Source: Deltaproteobacteria bacterium
GTDB taxonomy: Bacteria > Desulfobacterota > Desulfobacteria > Desulfobacterales > SURF-15
Reading direction: 5' to 3'
DNA length: 37,101 bases
Assembly: GCA_019309565.1 (NCBI GenBank)
Contig: JAFDFZ010000036.1
Span: forward strand, 1-37,101
Position numbers and translations under genes: made by a program
In this document: piece after piece, positions 9,210 through 17,158 of the stretch
Numbering within the stretch: position 1 is the first letter of the stretch
Layout of the letters: every line of letters begins with the position of its first letter
The notes under the pieces: model-generated
What the model saw: only the letters and a program-made list of their open reading frames with translations
Told to the model about the DNA's origin: nothing
The model's database searches: none

Positions 9210-9689
9210 TCAGATATACAGATTGCCGATGCCGGCTGCCTTGATGATCGTTCTGCCGGTTTGGATGGACAAAATGAGCGTCCGATTGATTTTCCCTCCC
9301 ACATCTTCGTAATCCGATTTAATCTTGTAGCTCGCCAGGAGTTTTTTTGCGGCCACATAATTTTTTTTTCCAATTTCAAAAAAACCATGTTCATCCATAA
9401 TTTGGGCACCACCGGCAACAACAATTTTCATTCGTTCTTTGCTGGCGCCTAATTCGATTGCTGCGTGAAACAGTTCGGGAATGCCGGTGTCTGCAAACAT
9501 GAAAGGGTTGTTTTGTGCCTTGGCACGATCGATCCGTGAGTCCGGAAGCATGTAGTGCAGGATTCCCCCCACCTTAACCCGAGGATCATAAATTGAGATG
9601 CCGATACAGGATCCCAGCGAATAGGTTACTAGCGTATCTTTCGAATCCGAGGTTACTTTCATGTCTGATACACCTACAATGTGTTTCAC
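9210..9689 (-). CDS. cheD: Chemoreceptor glutamine deamidase CheD
   Basis: This 159-aa protein of normal CheD length has the catalytic Cys28 in TYSLGSCIGISIYD and His45 in GGILHYMLPDS, plus the conserved VVAGGAQI and IGKKNYVAAKKLL segments. CheD deamidates specific receptor glutamines and, in systems with CheC, takes part in adaptation; no cheC is present here. It uses a GTG start after GGGGAT. It lies between cheA (51-base gap) and cheB (18-base gap), consistent with one operon. Confidence 0.96.
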   Translation of the reverse strand: MKHIVGVSDMKVTSDSKDTLVTYSLGSCIGISIYDPRVKVGGILHYMLPDSRIDRAKAQNNPFMFADTGIPELFHAAIELGASKERMKIVVAGGAQIMDEHGFFEIGKKNYVAAKKLLASYKIKSDYEDVGGKINRTLILSIQTGRTIIKAAGIGNLYI

Positions 9690-9740
9690 AAAGCATATCC
9701 CCTATCATAGGTGGATGAGGACAAGTCCTCGGGGTTATTG

Positions 9741-11948
9741 TTATTTTGCAGCATCCAGGGTCGATGTCGACATATCAAGCAGTGCTTCCACATCAAGTAT
9801 CAATCCGACCTTTCCGTCACCCAAAATCGCTCCCCCTGCGATTCCCCGGATTTCTTTAAGGGCCTCTCCCAGACTTTTCACTACGATCTCCTCCTGACGC
9901 AGCAATTCGTCAAGGAGCAATCCTGCCTTTTTGCCGTTGTTTTCCACCACTACCACAAGCCCTTCCCATGGATTTTTTTTCGCTTTTCCCATGCCGAATA
10001 TCATGTCAAGTCGTATCAAAGGAATCAGGTTTCCGCGTGCCCTGACCAGTTCGCCCTTTCCTTGAACGGTGTGATAATCTTCTCTTTTCGGTTGAAAGGA
10101 TTCGACTATTGTCAGTGTCGGTATGATATAGCATTCAGATCCGGCCCTTACGACCATTCCGTCAATAATGGCCAGAGTCAATGGAAGGCTTATGGATACC
10201 GTGCACCCCTCTCCCGGCTTGGACTGGAGTTCAACACGGCCGCGAAGCTTCTCAATCCGCTTCCTAACGATGTCCATTCCGACACCCCTGCCTGATATAT
10301 CGCTGATTCTTTTGGCAGTCGACAAGCCGGGATGGAATACAAGATCGAATATTTCTGCGTCCGAAAGATTCGCCCCCTTATCGATCAAACCCATTGTCAC
10401 GGCTTTTTGTAATATTTGAGCCGCGTTCATTCCGCGCCCATCATCCTGAATTTCAATAATAATATGCCCACCCCTTTGACAGGCGCCGAGGCGGATCGTG
10501 CCTTTTGCCGGTTTTCCATTTCTTCGTCGCTCCTCAACAGGCTCTATCCCATGGTCAACCGCGTTGCGAATCATATGGACAAGCGGTTCATAGAGCTCCT
10601 CCACCAGATTTCTGTCAATTTCAGTTTCTTCTCCGAACATTTCCAGCCTGACGTCCTTACCTGAGTCTTTCGCCAGATCCCTGACCAGTCGAACCATTTT
10701 TTGAAAGATACTGTTGATCGTGACCATTCTCATGGACGTAGCGGTTTTCTGCAGGCTGGAAACAATTTGCGCTAAACGGCTTAAGTTCTGATTGAATTGA
10801 TGATCGTCAAACGCCATCATCCGGCTGCTTTGACGGAGCATCGATTGGGAAATAACCAACTCCCCTGTAAGATCCACCAGGTTATCCAATTTCTCGGTAT
10901 CGACTTTTACCTGAAAATTACCGATACGTACGCCTTTTTTCTGATCCCGCAAAGCTTTAATCACATCTTTTGATTTCACCATTTTTTCATCAACCAGTAT
11001 GGCACCAAGTTTTTTACCGGGATCCGATTTCTGTTTTTCCAGCACGTTTTCTAAATCTTTTTCAGCGATGGCACCGGTTTCCACCAGCAGATCCCCGATT
11101 CTTTTATTCTGTTGTTTTGAAACCCGAAGCGTCTCATCAAGTTTGTCAATCAAAGGTTCAAGATCGATATCGCCTTCCAGGTTCGGATCGCCGATGGCCA
11201 TGGCAAGTTCAACGCAATTGATCAGTTGCTTTAGACCGTCCACGGCTTCGAGAATAATATCTATTATGGTGTCGTTTATTTTGAATTCACCTTCTCTGGC
11301 ACCATCAAGCAGGTTTTCAACGCTATGGGAGATGCGGTTTATTTTCTTTAAATTTAAAAAACCAGATACACCTTTTATGGTATGAAAAGCCCTGAACAGG
11401 ACGTGGATCGTATCAGGGTTTTGAGGAAACTGTTCAAGATCGATGAGGTGAATTTCAATTTTTCCCAAATTTTCAAGTGTTTCAAGTACAAAATCTCGAT
11501 ATGTATCTAAATCTTCCTTCATATCATTTAGGTGTTGTTCCTGGTCCGCTTCGGAGGATGCCTCACCATTGATAATGGTTTGTTCTGGTTGAATGGAATC
11601 ATCGGGGGATACATCCAGCTTTTCAAGAACTGGAAAAATGTTCAGCGGATAAGGCTCATCGTTTAACATACACTGGCAGATGTCCTGTAACACGGAAATT
11701 GCTTCTTCCACTGGGGTCAGTTCGGTTTTTTCCTTCAGCACAAGTTTTTCGATATACTGCCTCAATCCCTTGATGAGGGTAAGCATAGAAGTATTATCGA
11801 GTGTTTCAGCAATGGTTTGAACAGATGAGAGCATGTTCAAAAGGCCACCCATTGCGGGAATATCGTCCGGTTCCAGAGAGATTGCCTGTAAAGCCAATTT
11901 CTCGATCTGCTTTTTTATTTTCTCAAGCGCATCGTCCATTGCCTGCAT
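9741..11948 (-). CDS. cheA: Chemotaxis histidine kinase CheA with MshEN-like insert
   Basis: This 735-aa CheA begins with a helical region (1-~145) that resembles a worn Hpt domain without a usable His. A true Hpt/P1 follows with His189 (FRAFHTIKG). In place of P2 there is a tandem 24-residue motif at 283-306 and 313-336 (RIGDLLVETGAI... and KLGAILVDEKMV...) like the MshEN/T2SSE N-terminal fold, which binds c-di-GMP in MshE. Then come P3 dimerisation (LVDLTGELVISQS), P4 kinase (HMIRNAVDHGIE, DDGRGM, GRGVGMDIV) and a P5 CheW-like domain. It starts 7 bases after cheW. A second in-frame ATG at 11939 could be the real start because its spacing to GGGAG is better. Confidence 0.96.
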   Translation of the reverse strand: MQAMDDALEKIKKQIEKLALQAISLEPDDIPAMGGLLNMLSSVQTIAETLDNTSMLTLIKGLRQYIEKLVLKEKTELTPVEEAISVLQDICQCMLNDEPYPLNIFPVLEKLDVSPDDSIQPEQTIINGEASSEADQEQHLNDMKEDLDTYRDFVLETLENLGKIEIHLIDLEQFPQNPDTIHVLFRAFHTIKGVSGFLNLKKINRISHSVENLLDGAREGEFKINDTIIDIILEAVDGLKQLINCVELAMAIGDPNLEGDIDLEPLIDKLDETLRVSKQQNKRIGDLLVETGAIAEKDLENVLEKQKSDPGKKLGAILVDEKMVKSKDVIKALRDQKKGVRIGNFQVKVDTEKLDNLVDLTGELVISQSMLRQSSRMMAFDDHQFNQNLSRLAQIVSSLQKTATSMRMVTINSIFQKMVRLVRDLAKDSGKDVRLEMFGEETEIDRNLVEELYEPLVHMIRNAVDHGIEPVEERRRNGKPAKGTIRLGACQRGGHIIIEIQDDGRGMNAAQILQKAVTMGLIDKGANLSDAEIFDLVFHPGLSTAKRISDISGRGVGMDIVRKRIEKLRGRVELQSKPGEGCTVSISLPLTLAIIDGMVVRAGSECYIIPTLTIVESFQPKREDYHTVQGKGELVRARGNLIPLIRLDMIFGMGKAKKNPWEGLVVVVENNGKKAGLLLDELLRQEEIVVKSLGEALKEIRGIAGGAILGDGKVGLILDVEALLDMSTSTLDAAK

Positions 11949-11954
11949 TGCTCC

Positions 11955-12473
11955 CTAATCGCCTGGATCTGACATCATTCTTTTTATGGATGTCATCTCC
12001 TGTGGATCCAACACCCAATCGATATCGAGCAGAATTTTGACACTATCTTCGAATTTAGCGATACCTAGGATATATCGTGTATCGAACTCTGCACTGAAGG
12101 CGGGAGAGGCTTCGATCTGTTCTGAGCCGATGTTGACAACCTCGGATACCCCATCCACCACGATCCCCATCAAAACCATTCCTTCCCGGCCTTTTGTCTC
12201 AACAACTATAATGCAGGTGCGATCCGAATATTCGACTTCGGGCATCTCGAACCTCAATCTGAGATCGATGATGGGTATAACCTTGCCACGCAGATTGATC
12301 ACACCTTTAACGAATTCTGCTGTTTGCGGAACAGGGGTTATCGGCATCATCCCGATGATTTCCTTAACCTTTAGAATTCCAATGCCGTAGTCTTCACCGG
12401 CCAATTTGAAGGTGAGATATTTTCCCTCCAGGTTGGACAGATCTTGTTTCTTCGCTTCTGATAGCGCTGTCAT
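11955..12473 (-). CDS. cheW: Chemotaxis coupling protein CheW
   Basis: The 172-aa product has a single CheW domain: YLTFKLAGEDYGIGILKVKEI, then PQTAEFVKGVINLRGKVIPIIDLR and a C-terminal LDIDWVL. CheW bridges receptors and the CheA P5 domain in signalling arrays. The open frame extends upstream to 12509, but ATG at 12473 is preferred because GGAGGAACC lies directly in front of it and the extra 12 residues are not CheW-like. It is the first gene of the che operon, with a sigma-54 promoter about 90 bases upstream. Confidence 0.95.
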   Translation of the reverse strand: MTALSEAKKQDLSNLEGKYLTFKLAGEDYGIGILKVKEIIGMMPITPVPQTAEFVKGVINLRGKVIPIIDLRLRFEMPEVEYSDRTCIIVVETKGREGMVLMGIVVDGVSEVVNIGSEQIEASPAFSAEFDTRYILGIAKFEDSVKILLDIDWVLDPQEMTSIKRMMSDPGD

Positions 12474-12562
12474 TGGTTCCTCCGTCGAATATAGTCTGAA
12501 CAATGGCACAAAGGTAAATAGGCCAAGGCTTTTATCAGTTTATTCTTTTCAGGTGTATATCA

Positions 12563-12578
12563 AGCAAGTTATATGCCA
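12563..12578 (-). promoter_or_regulatory. Sigma-54 promoter for the cheW-led operon
   Basis: The minus strand reads TTGGCATATAACTTGCTT, which fits TGGCAY-N5-TTGCW with the required 10-base GG-to-GC spacing. The expected start is near 12552, leaving a leader of about 80 bases before cheW. The same operon encodes an NtrC-type activator, so autogenous control is plausible. I could not identify the activator's upstream binding palindrome. Confidence 0.72.
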
Positions 12579-12792
12579 AGAAAAAGAGCCTTATCGGACC
12601 GGAGAAGTGGAAAAAAGCAAATCCCAAAGTGGCCTAGTCGGAGGTTGCTGGAGTGGGGTCTTTCAAAGGGCTGTTATGAAAATGGAAAAAACTCTTTTCT
12701 GGACAGTCGGCTTATTGTCTTAATGAGGAAACAGCAGAATAATCCTCGACCCCTTGATCCCTAAAGCCACCGGCTTTAAGCCGGTACGCAGT
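12579..12792. other. Gap between the ABC permease and the cheW promoter
   Basis: No gene is supported here. The stretch should contain the enhancer-like sites for the sigma-54 promoter at 12563-12578 and the 3' hairpin of the permease gene at 12769-12785. The short open frames are not convincing: no ribosome-binding site and low-complexity translations. Confidence 0.5.
12769..12785 (-). terminator. Hairpin just after the ABC permease gene
   Basis: A perfect inverted repeat ACCGGCTT-T-AAGCCGGT begins 7 bases beyond the permease stop. No T-run follows on the minus strand, so it may be a 3'-end stabiliser or an imperfect terminator rather than a classical intrinsic one. Confidence 0.4.
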
Positions 12793-14472
12793 TTATATTT
12801 GTAATTGACAGAGCCGTTTTTCTCCAAATCGCATTGGTAGTACGACAGCAAGGATGCAGATTAAAAGTACTGTGGCAAACGTTGCAATGATAAACACAAG
12901 TTCGATACCGGAAAGGTGGCGCTGGTGCAAATCCGCCATGAAGAGGTGGTAAACCGGATGTGCTTCGAAGATAATCACCATACCGATGAACCACGCACAT
13001 AACATCATAAACAGAAGCCCCCCAAATCCTGTTACCGTCTGTGCCGGGTTTTCGGACTTAAAATCAGGGTAGGCGGCCCCCATGCCGATTCCCAGAGATA
13101 CGACTCCAGGCACCATGAACAGCATGGTGAGCGAAGATATCATCATCATAAGCGGTTTTACTTGAAGCAGAATATTTGTGATGATGATGACTATCTGTGA
13201 CAGCAGAAGCAGCGGAATAAAATATATGAAAAACTTGGCCCACAGAAAAGCCCTCGTGCTGATCGGCGCGGTTTTGACCAACCAGAATGTATCTCCCTCC
13301 ATGCTTACCGCCGGATAGGCGAATCGAGCCGTCACTGCGGTGAGCACAAATGCTGCAAGACCCATGTTCAGAAAAGAGAGTACATTTTGCAAATAGATGG
13401 TTTCTATTGGGGCTTTTTCTATGGGCAGTACCTTGAAATTATAGATATAAATGAAAAACAGAGCCGCTAAGAGAAACACCTGTGACCACTGGGTTTGATC
13501 TCGAAAAAAGGTTTTTATTTCCTTTATCACAAGGGCCCTTATGGGGCCTGAAAGAAAAGGCGCCAGCGTGTTGCGGTTTCGATACGGCCTGATCATCCGT
13601 ACAGTTGCTGTTTGCGCCTTGGACATACCGCAGAAATACACCGCATTGGCAAACAGGAGATTTACAAAACACATGAAAACGGCAAAGCTCCAGGAAAGAG
13701 CTACATGAAATCCTGCAGAGGTGTAAACACCCGCAAGGGCCGCCTTTAGTGCGTCATAAGCCCAAGTGCTTGGAAGGAAAGGAGAGCCCGGTGTTCTTAA
13801 GGCCTTCAAGTAGATAAGCGCAGTTGCGAACATTTCAGGGTCTGCCAGGCGTTCGGGTCGAAGCAGACGGAAAGCGATGTAAAGAATCAGGAAAAGGGAC
13901 AGGCCAAGGAATATGAATATGCTTCGGAGGCGATTGGCGGGAATAAGAACAACCACCGCCATGACGAGCAACGCGCTTATGGACGAGGCAATTATCGACA
14001 GCGCCGGAAGAGTCAACAAAAGCGTTACGTAATAGCCGGCCCCTGCAGTGTATACCAGAGCATAGGAGATGAAAACCGGCATGGTATATACAACAACCAT
14101 CCAGGAACTGTCCATGGTGCTTTCAATCCATCTTGAAAAGAATATTTTATAACTGGACACCGGCAGGGAGTGCACCAGTGAAAGGTCCTTGCTTAAATAC
14201 AGTTTTGAAAGACAGGTGATTGTACTGCTGAACACCAAAAGAGAGAAGAGTGTTAAAAATACCATGGAAAGCAATTTATAGGCAAGCAGATCGCCAAGTT
14301 CCTGGATGCTCTGAAAATAGAGCAGCACACGAAATGACACGGTAAATATGCCGCCCCAAACTAAAATGCCCACCACCGCCATTGTGTAAAGCCGAAGCGA
14401 TTGCCTCTTTTTTCTTCCGGGATTTCTAAAAGACCAGAATCGCGGTTTTAAGAGTGTCAAAATTTGCTGCAT
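12793..14472 (-). CDS. ABC transporter permease
   Basis: This 559-aa membrane protein has many hydrophobic spans grouped in two halves (near residues 30-150, 160-280, 345-420 and 430-550) separated by a basic cytoplasmic stretch around 290-330. The pattern (FSRWIESTMDSSW, PVSSYKIF, later MEGDTFWLVKTAPIS and LWAKF) fits large ABC-2-like exporter permeases that pair with CcmA-type ATPases. Its start lies 1 base beyond the ATPase stop, so the two form one unit. The substrate cannot be inferred. It is the last gene of the run that starts with the NIL-ferredoxin gene. Confidence 0.85.
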   Translation of the reverse strand: MQQILTLLKPRFWSFRNPGRKKRQSLRLYTMAVVGILVWGGIFTVSFRVLLYFQSIQELGDLLAYKLLSMVFLTLFSLLVFSSTITCLSKLYLSKDLSLVHSLPVSSYKIFFSRWIESTMDSSWMVVVYTMPVFISYALVYTAGAGYYVTLLLTLPALSIIASSISALLVMAVVVLIPANRLRSIFIFLGLSLFLILYIAFRLLRPERLADPEMFATALIYLKALRTPGSPFLPSTWAYDALKAALAGVYTSAGFHVALSWSFAVFMCFVNLLFANAVYFCGMSKAQTATVRMIRPYRNRNTLAPFLSGPIRALVIKEIKTFFRDQTQWSQVFLLAALFFIYIYNFKVLPIEKAPIETIYLQNVLSFLNMGLAAFVLTAVTARFAYPAVSMEGDTFWLVKTAPISTRAFLWAKFFIYFIPLLLLSQIVIIITNILLQVKPLMMMISSLTMLFMVPGVVSLGIGMGAAYPDFKSENPAQTVTGFGGLLFMMLCAWFIGMVIIFEAHPVYHLFMADLHQRHLSGIELVFIIATFATVLLICILAVVLPMRFGEKRLCQLQI

Positions 14473-14473
14473 T

Positions 14474-15205
14474 CTAAGAGACCGCTCCCGACGTCAGTTT
14501 AATGAACGCCTCTTCCAGATCTGCTTTAAGCAATTGTGCGCGCTGTTTCAGCTCTGTTGCCGTGCCAACGGCAAGCAGGTTGCCTTTATCAATGATGCCG
14601 AGCCGATGGCACAAATCTTCCGCAAGTGCAAGCGTATGGGTTGACAAAAAGATGGTCACTTTCTTTTCTGCCAGATTCTTGAACAGTTCTTTAACCATTT
14701 TGATTCCAGCAGGATCCAGCCCAACCATGGGCTCATCCACGATAATTACCTGTGGGTCGTGAAGTAGCGCAGCGGCCATAATAAGCCGCTGTTTCATACC
14801 GTGGGAGTAGGATTCTATCAATTCTTCAGACCAATCCAGCAGGGAAAACATTCCCAGAACATATTCTGCCCGAGTTAAAAACTCTTCGGAATCCACATGA
14901 AAAAGATCGGCTGTAAACCGCAAGAATTCCATGCCGGTCAGTTTTTCATACAGATAGGGTCGATCCGGAATAAAACCGATTCTCATTTTGGCCTGCTCCG
15001 GTTGCAGATGCATCGGGATGCCGCATATGGTCACCGTACCGGAGGAGGGTTGAAGAATACCGGCCATCATTCTGATTGTGGTCGTCTTGCCGGCACCGTT
15101 GGGACCAATAAATCCGAAAATCTCCCCAGGCGATATTTCCAGGTTCAAATCATTCACCGCAACGGTCTTGCCGAACCGTTTGGTTAACTTTTCAAGTTTG
15201 ATCAT
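14474..15205 (-). CDS. ABC transporter ATP-binding protein (CcmA type)
   Basis: This 243-aa single nucleotide-binding domain has Walker A GPNGAGKTT (residue ~34), a Q-loop region near FIPDRPYLYEKL, signature SHGMKQR in place of LSGGQ, Walker B VIIVDEPMVGLDP and an H-loop in STHTLALAEDL. The SHGMKQR signature is usual for CcmA/multidrug-type export ATPases. It energises the permease encoded immediately downstream. Its ATG overlaps the stop of the transglutaminase-like gene by 4 bases (ATGA), indicating translational coupling. Confidence 0.93.
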   Translation of the reverse strand: MIKLEKLTKRFGKTVAVNDLNLEISPGEIFGFIGPNGAGKTTTIRMMAGILQPSSGTVTICGIPMHLQPEQAKMRIGFIPDRPYLYEKLTGMEFLRFTADLFHVDSEEFLTRAEYVLGMFSLLDWSEELIESYSHGMKQRLIMAAALLHDPQVIIVDEPMVGLDPAGIKMVKELFKNLAEKKVTIFLSTHTLALAEDLCHRLGIIDKGNLLAVGTATELKQRAQLLKADLEEAFIKLTSGAVS

Positions 15206-16665
15206 CCACTCATTCCAACAACAGTTATCTTCACCCTGTCTATCATTCCTACCAGATCCAGAAAAGACGGATCATTGCCGCTAAAGAATCGCAGATGAGT
15301 TACATCTGCGGGGATTTGTCCCATTGCTGCATCCGCGGTAACCCACTGGCCTGTATAGAGCAGGTTCCAAGCATGATAGTAGAACCGCTTGTTCAAATAG
15401 GTAAGTCCCACCTCTATTTTCGCTGGAATTCCTGCAGCTCTTGAAAGAGCGGCCAGCAGTACGGCGTGTTCATTGCAGTCGCCCATTTTATGCTTCAAAG
15501 TGGACAGAGCATCCGGAATGGACAGGACAGGGCGCTTTTGGATATTTCTGTACACCCAGCTCAGCAGTTTTTTGGCTTTTTCCACAGGCCTATCCGTTGG
15601 GTTTACGATGCTGGCGGCAAGGGCTCTTATTTTTGCATGGTCGCTTTGAATCAAGGCAGAAGGTTTTAGAAATTGCAGGCCCCGATCGGCCGGAAGCGGT
15701 TCTTTGAAACGCGGTTTTTCCAGGGATTCCTTGGTTACCGTGAGCATATTGTCGTCCAGTACTTGCCTGCCGCCATCTAGAAAAAACCCTTCCATAGGAA
15801 TTCCATCGATTCTCACCGATAGCATCTGAAGTTGACCCGGGTTGTGAATGACTCGGTTTGTGGGAACAGAGGCAAGCTTTGTCAGATCCTCGCTGGTTTC
15901 AATGCGGGGGCTATCCAAGGCTTCGGCCCGGGTGGTGCGCTCGAGCCGAAGCCCCAAAAATCCGCTTTCCCTCAAAATCTCTCCATTCTTACCGATCCAT
16001 GCCGTTTGTGTAAACCCCTTAAAAGAGTAGTTCACTTTCCTGGCCAGTTTTTTCTGTCCCATTACATAGATTTCTTCTGTTCCTGCAAGCTTGATTTCTA
16101 CCGGAACTGGTTCCATGGATGCAGGATCAAAAATGAACAGGCGGGTCTGATCTGCCGGTTGAAGATCCGAGGCCAGGGCCGCTTCAACCAGAGTGGAAAA
16201 AAGATAGATAGGTCTTTTAACGTTCAATTCGAAGTTTTTTTTCTCTGAAGCTGTTTCCAGTTGGCCTTTCAAATAATTTTTCGAAAAAAAACCGTTTACA
16301 TGAAACCAGAATAGCGATGAATTCATATGAAAATCAAAAGAAGAAAGGGAAAAATCTGGCAATAATCGTGCCTTGGTGAGCAGTCTGAGATTTTGAGCCA
16401 TGCCAAGTGTATTGATACGGATGAAGACGGTGTCTTGCAGCCAATATCCGTTTTGCATCTTTCTTAAGGTACTGTAGGAGAAGCCGATTTTACGATCCCT
16501 TTGAAAGATGTTCATCCACACATCCCGTTCGGTGATGGAAGTTATCGGCTGAGTGGATTTCAACTGAGGGTTTTTATTGAAAACATCGAACAATTCCAGG
16601 CGGATTGAAAACAGCGTGGCAAACAATACCGCACACAGGATCCCCCCGATCCAGAATCCTTTCAT
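15202..16665 (-). CDS. Membrane-anchored transglutaminase-like protein
   Basis: This 487-aa protein starts with an uncleaved-looking hydrophobic anchor (residues ~4-20, WIGGILCAVLFATLF), a ~300-residue beta-rich exported region, and a C-terminal transglutaminase-like domain. The catalytic triad is Cys397 (MGDCNEHA), His431 (YYHAWN) and Asp445 (TADAAMG). Bacterial members are peptidases or amide-bond enzymes of the envelope; the substrate is unknown. The 4-base overlap with the ABC ATPase gene suggests that the exporter and this envelope enzyme work together. The ribosome-binding site in front of ATG 16665 is weak. Confidence 0.88.
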   Translation of the reverse strand: MKGFWIGGILCAVLFATLFSIRLELFDVFNKNPQLKSTQPITSITERDVWMNIFQRDRKIGFSYSTLRKMQNGYWLQDTVFIRINTLGMAQNLRLLTKARLLPDFSLSSFDFHMNSSLFWFHVNGFFSKNYLKGQLETASEKKNFELNVKRPIYLFSTLVEAALASDLQPADQTRLFIFDPASMEPVPVEIKLAGTEEIYVMGQKKLARKVNYSFKGFTQTAWIGKNGEILRESGFLGLRLERTTRAEALDSPRIETSEDLTKLASVPTNRVIHNPGQLQMLSVRIDGIPMEGFFLDGGRQVLDDNMLTVTKESLEKPRFKEPLPADRGLQFLKPSALIQSDHAKIRALAASIVNPTDRPVEKAKKLLSWVYRNIQKRPVLSIPDALSTLKHKMGDCNEHAVLLAALSRAAGIPAKIEVGLTYLNKRFYYHAWNLLYTGQWVTADAAMGQIPADVTHLRFFSGNDPSFLDLVGMIDRVKITVVGMSG

Positions 16666-16683
16666 ATCATATATCCGGCATAT

Positions 16684-17145
16684 TCATTCCATATTTGGCA
16701 TAAGCGCCCACTTTATGAACCACCTAAATGTATTTGGGTCCTGATCCAGGCAAAGAATCCCTGCGTTTTGAAATTTGAAAATGAGCGGTTCGATGGAACC
16801 GGTTAGAAGATAGGAGGTAAGCCGTTCCATGAACGGCAGATGGCCCACCAGCATAAGATTTTCCGCTGCATTCAGGCTGGCAGCGATGGTGGTGACATCA
16901 TCCAAGGGATTTATCCCGCTTCTTTCGCTTATGCTTTTCCCGGAACCCAGCGCCTCAGCGAATATCTCAGCCGTGTGGCGCGCTCTGGTTTTGCCACTGT
17001 GCTGTATACGGGAAACCTTCACACTGTGTTGTTTCGCCAGATCGGCAATGCGCTTAACTTCGGAAATCCCTTCTTTTGAAAGCCCTTGATCAGGATCCAC
17101 CTCTTTGGGCAGGCTTTTGCCGTGTTGAACAAGATAAAGCGCCAT
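16684..17145 (-). CDS. sixA: SixA-like phosphohistidine phosphatase
   Basis: This 153-aa single-domain histidine phosphatase has the N-terminal catalytic motif QHGK (His8), with Gln in place of the common Arg. The second half is conserved: SGKTRARHTAEIFAEAL and the downstream LVGHLPFMERL histidine. SixA removes phosphate from His in phosphorelay Hpt domains; homologs may act on other phosphohistidines. It sits 13 bases after mtaB within the same run. A link to the CheA Hpt or the nearby kinases is possible but is inference. Confidence 0.85.
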   Translation of the reverse strand: MALYLVQHGKSLPKEVDPDQGLSKEGISEVKRIADLAKQHSVKVSRIQHSGKTRARHTAEIFAEALGSGKSISERSGINPLDDVTTIAASLNAAENLMLVGHLPFMERLTSYLLTGSIEPLIFKFQNAGILCLDQDPNTFRWFIKWALMPNME

Positions 17146-17158
17146 TGTTTACCTCCTT

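Noticed and set aside
12474..12509. Longer cheW start
   Set aside because: The extra residues are not CheW-like and GGAGGAACC directly precedes the ATG at 12473.
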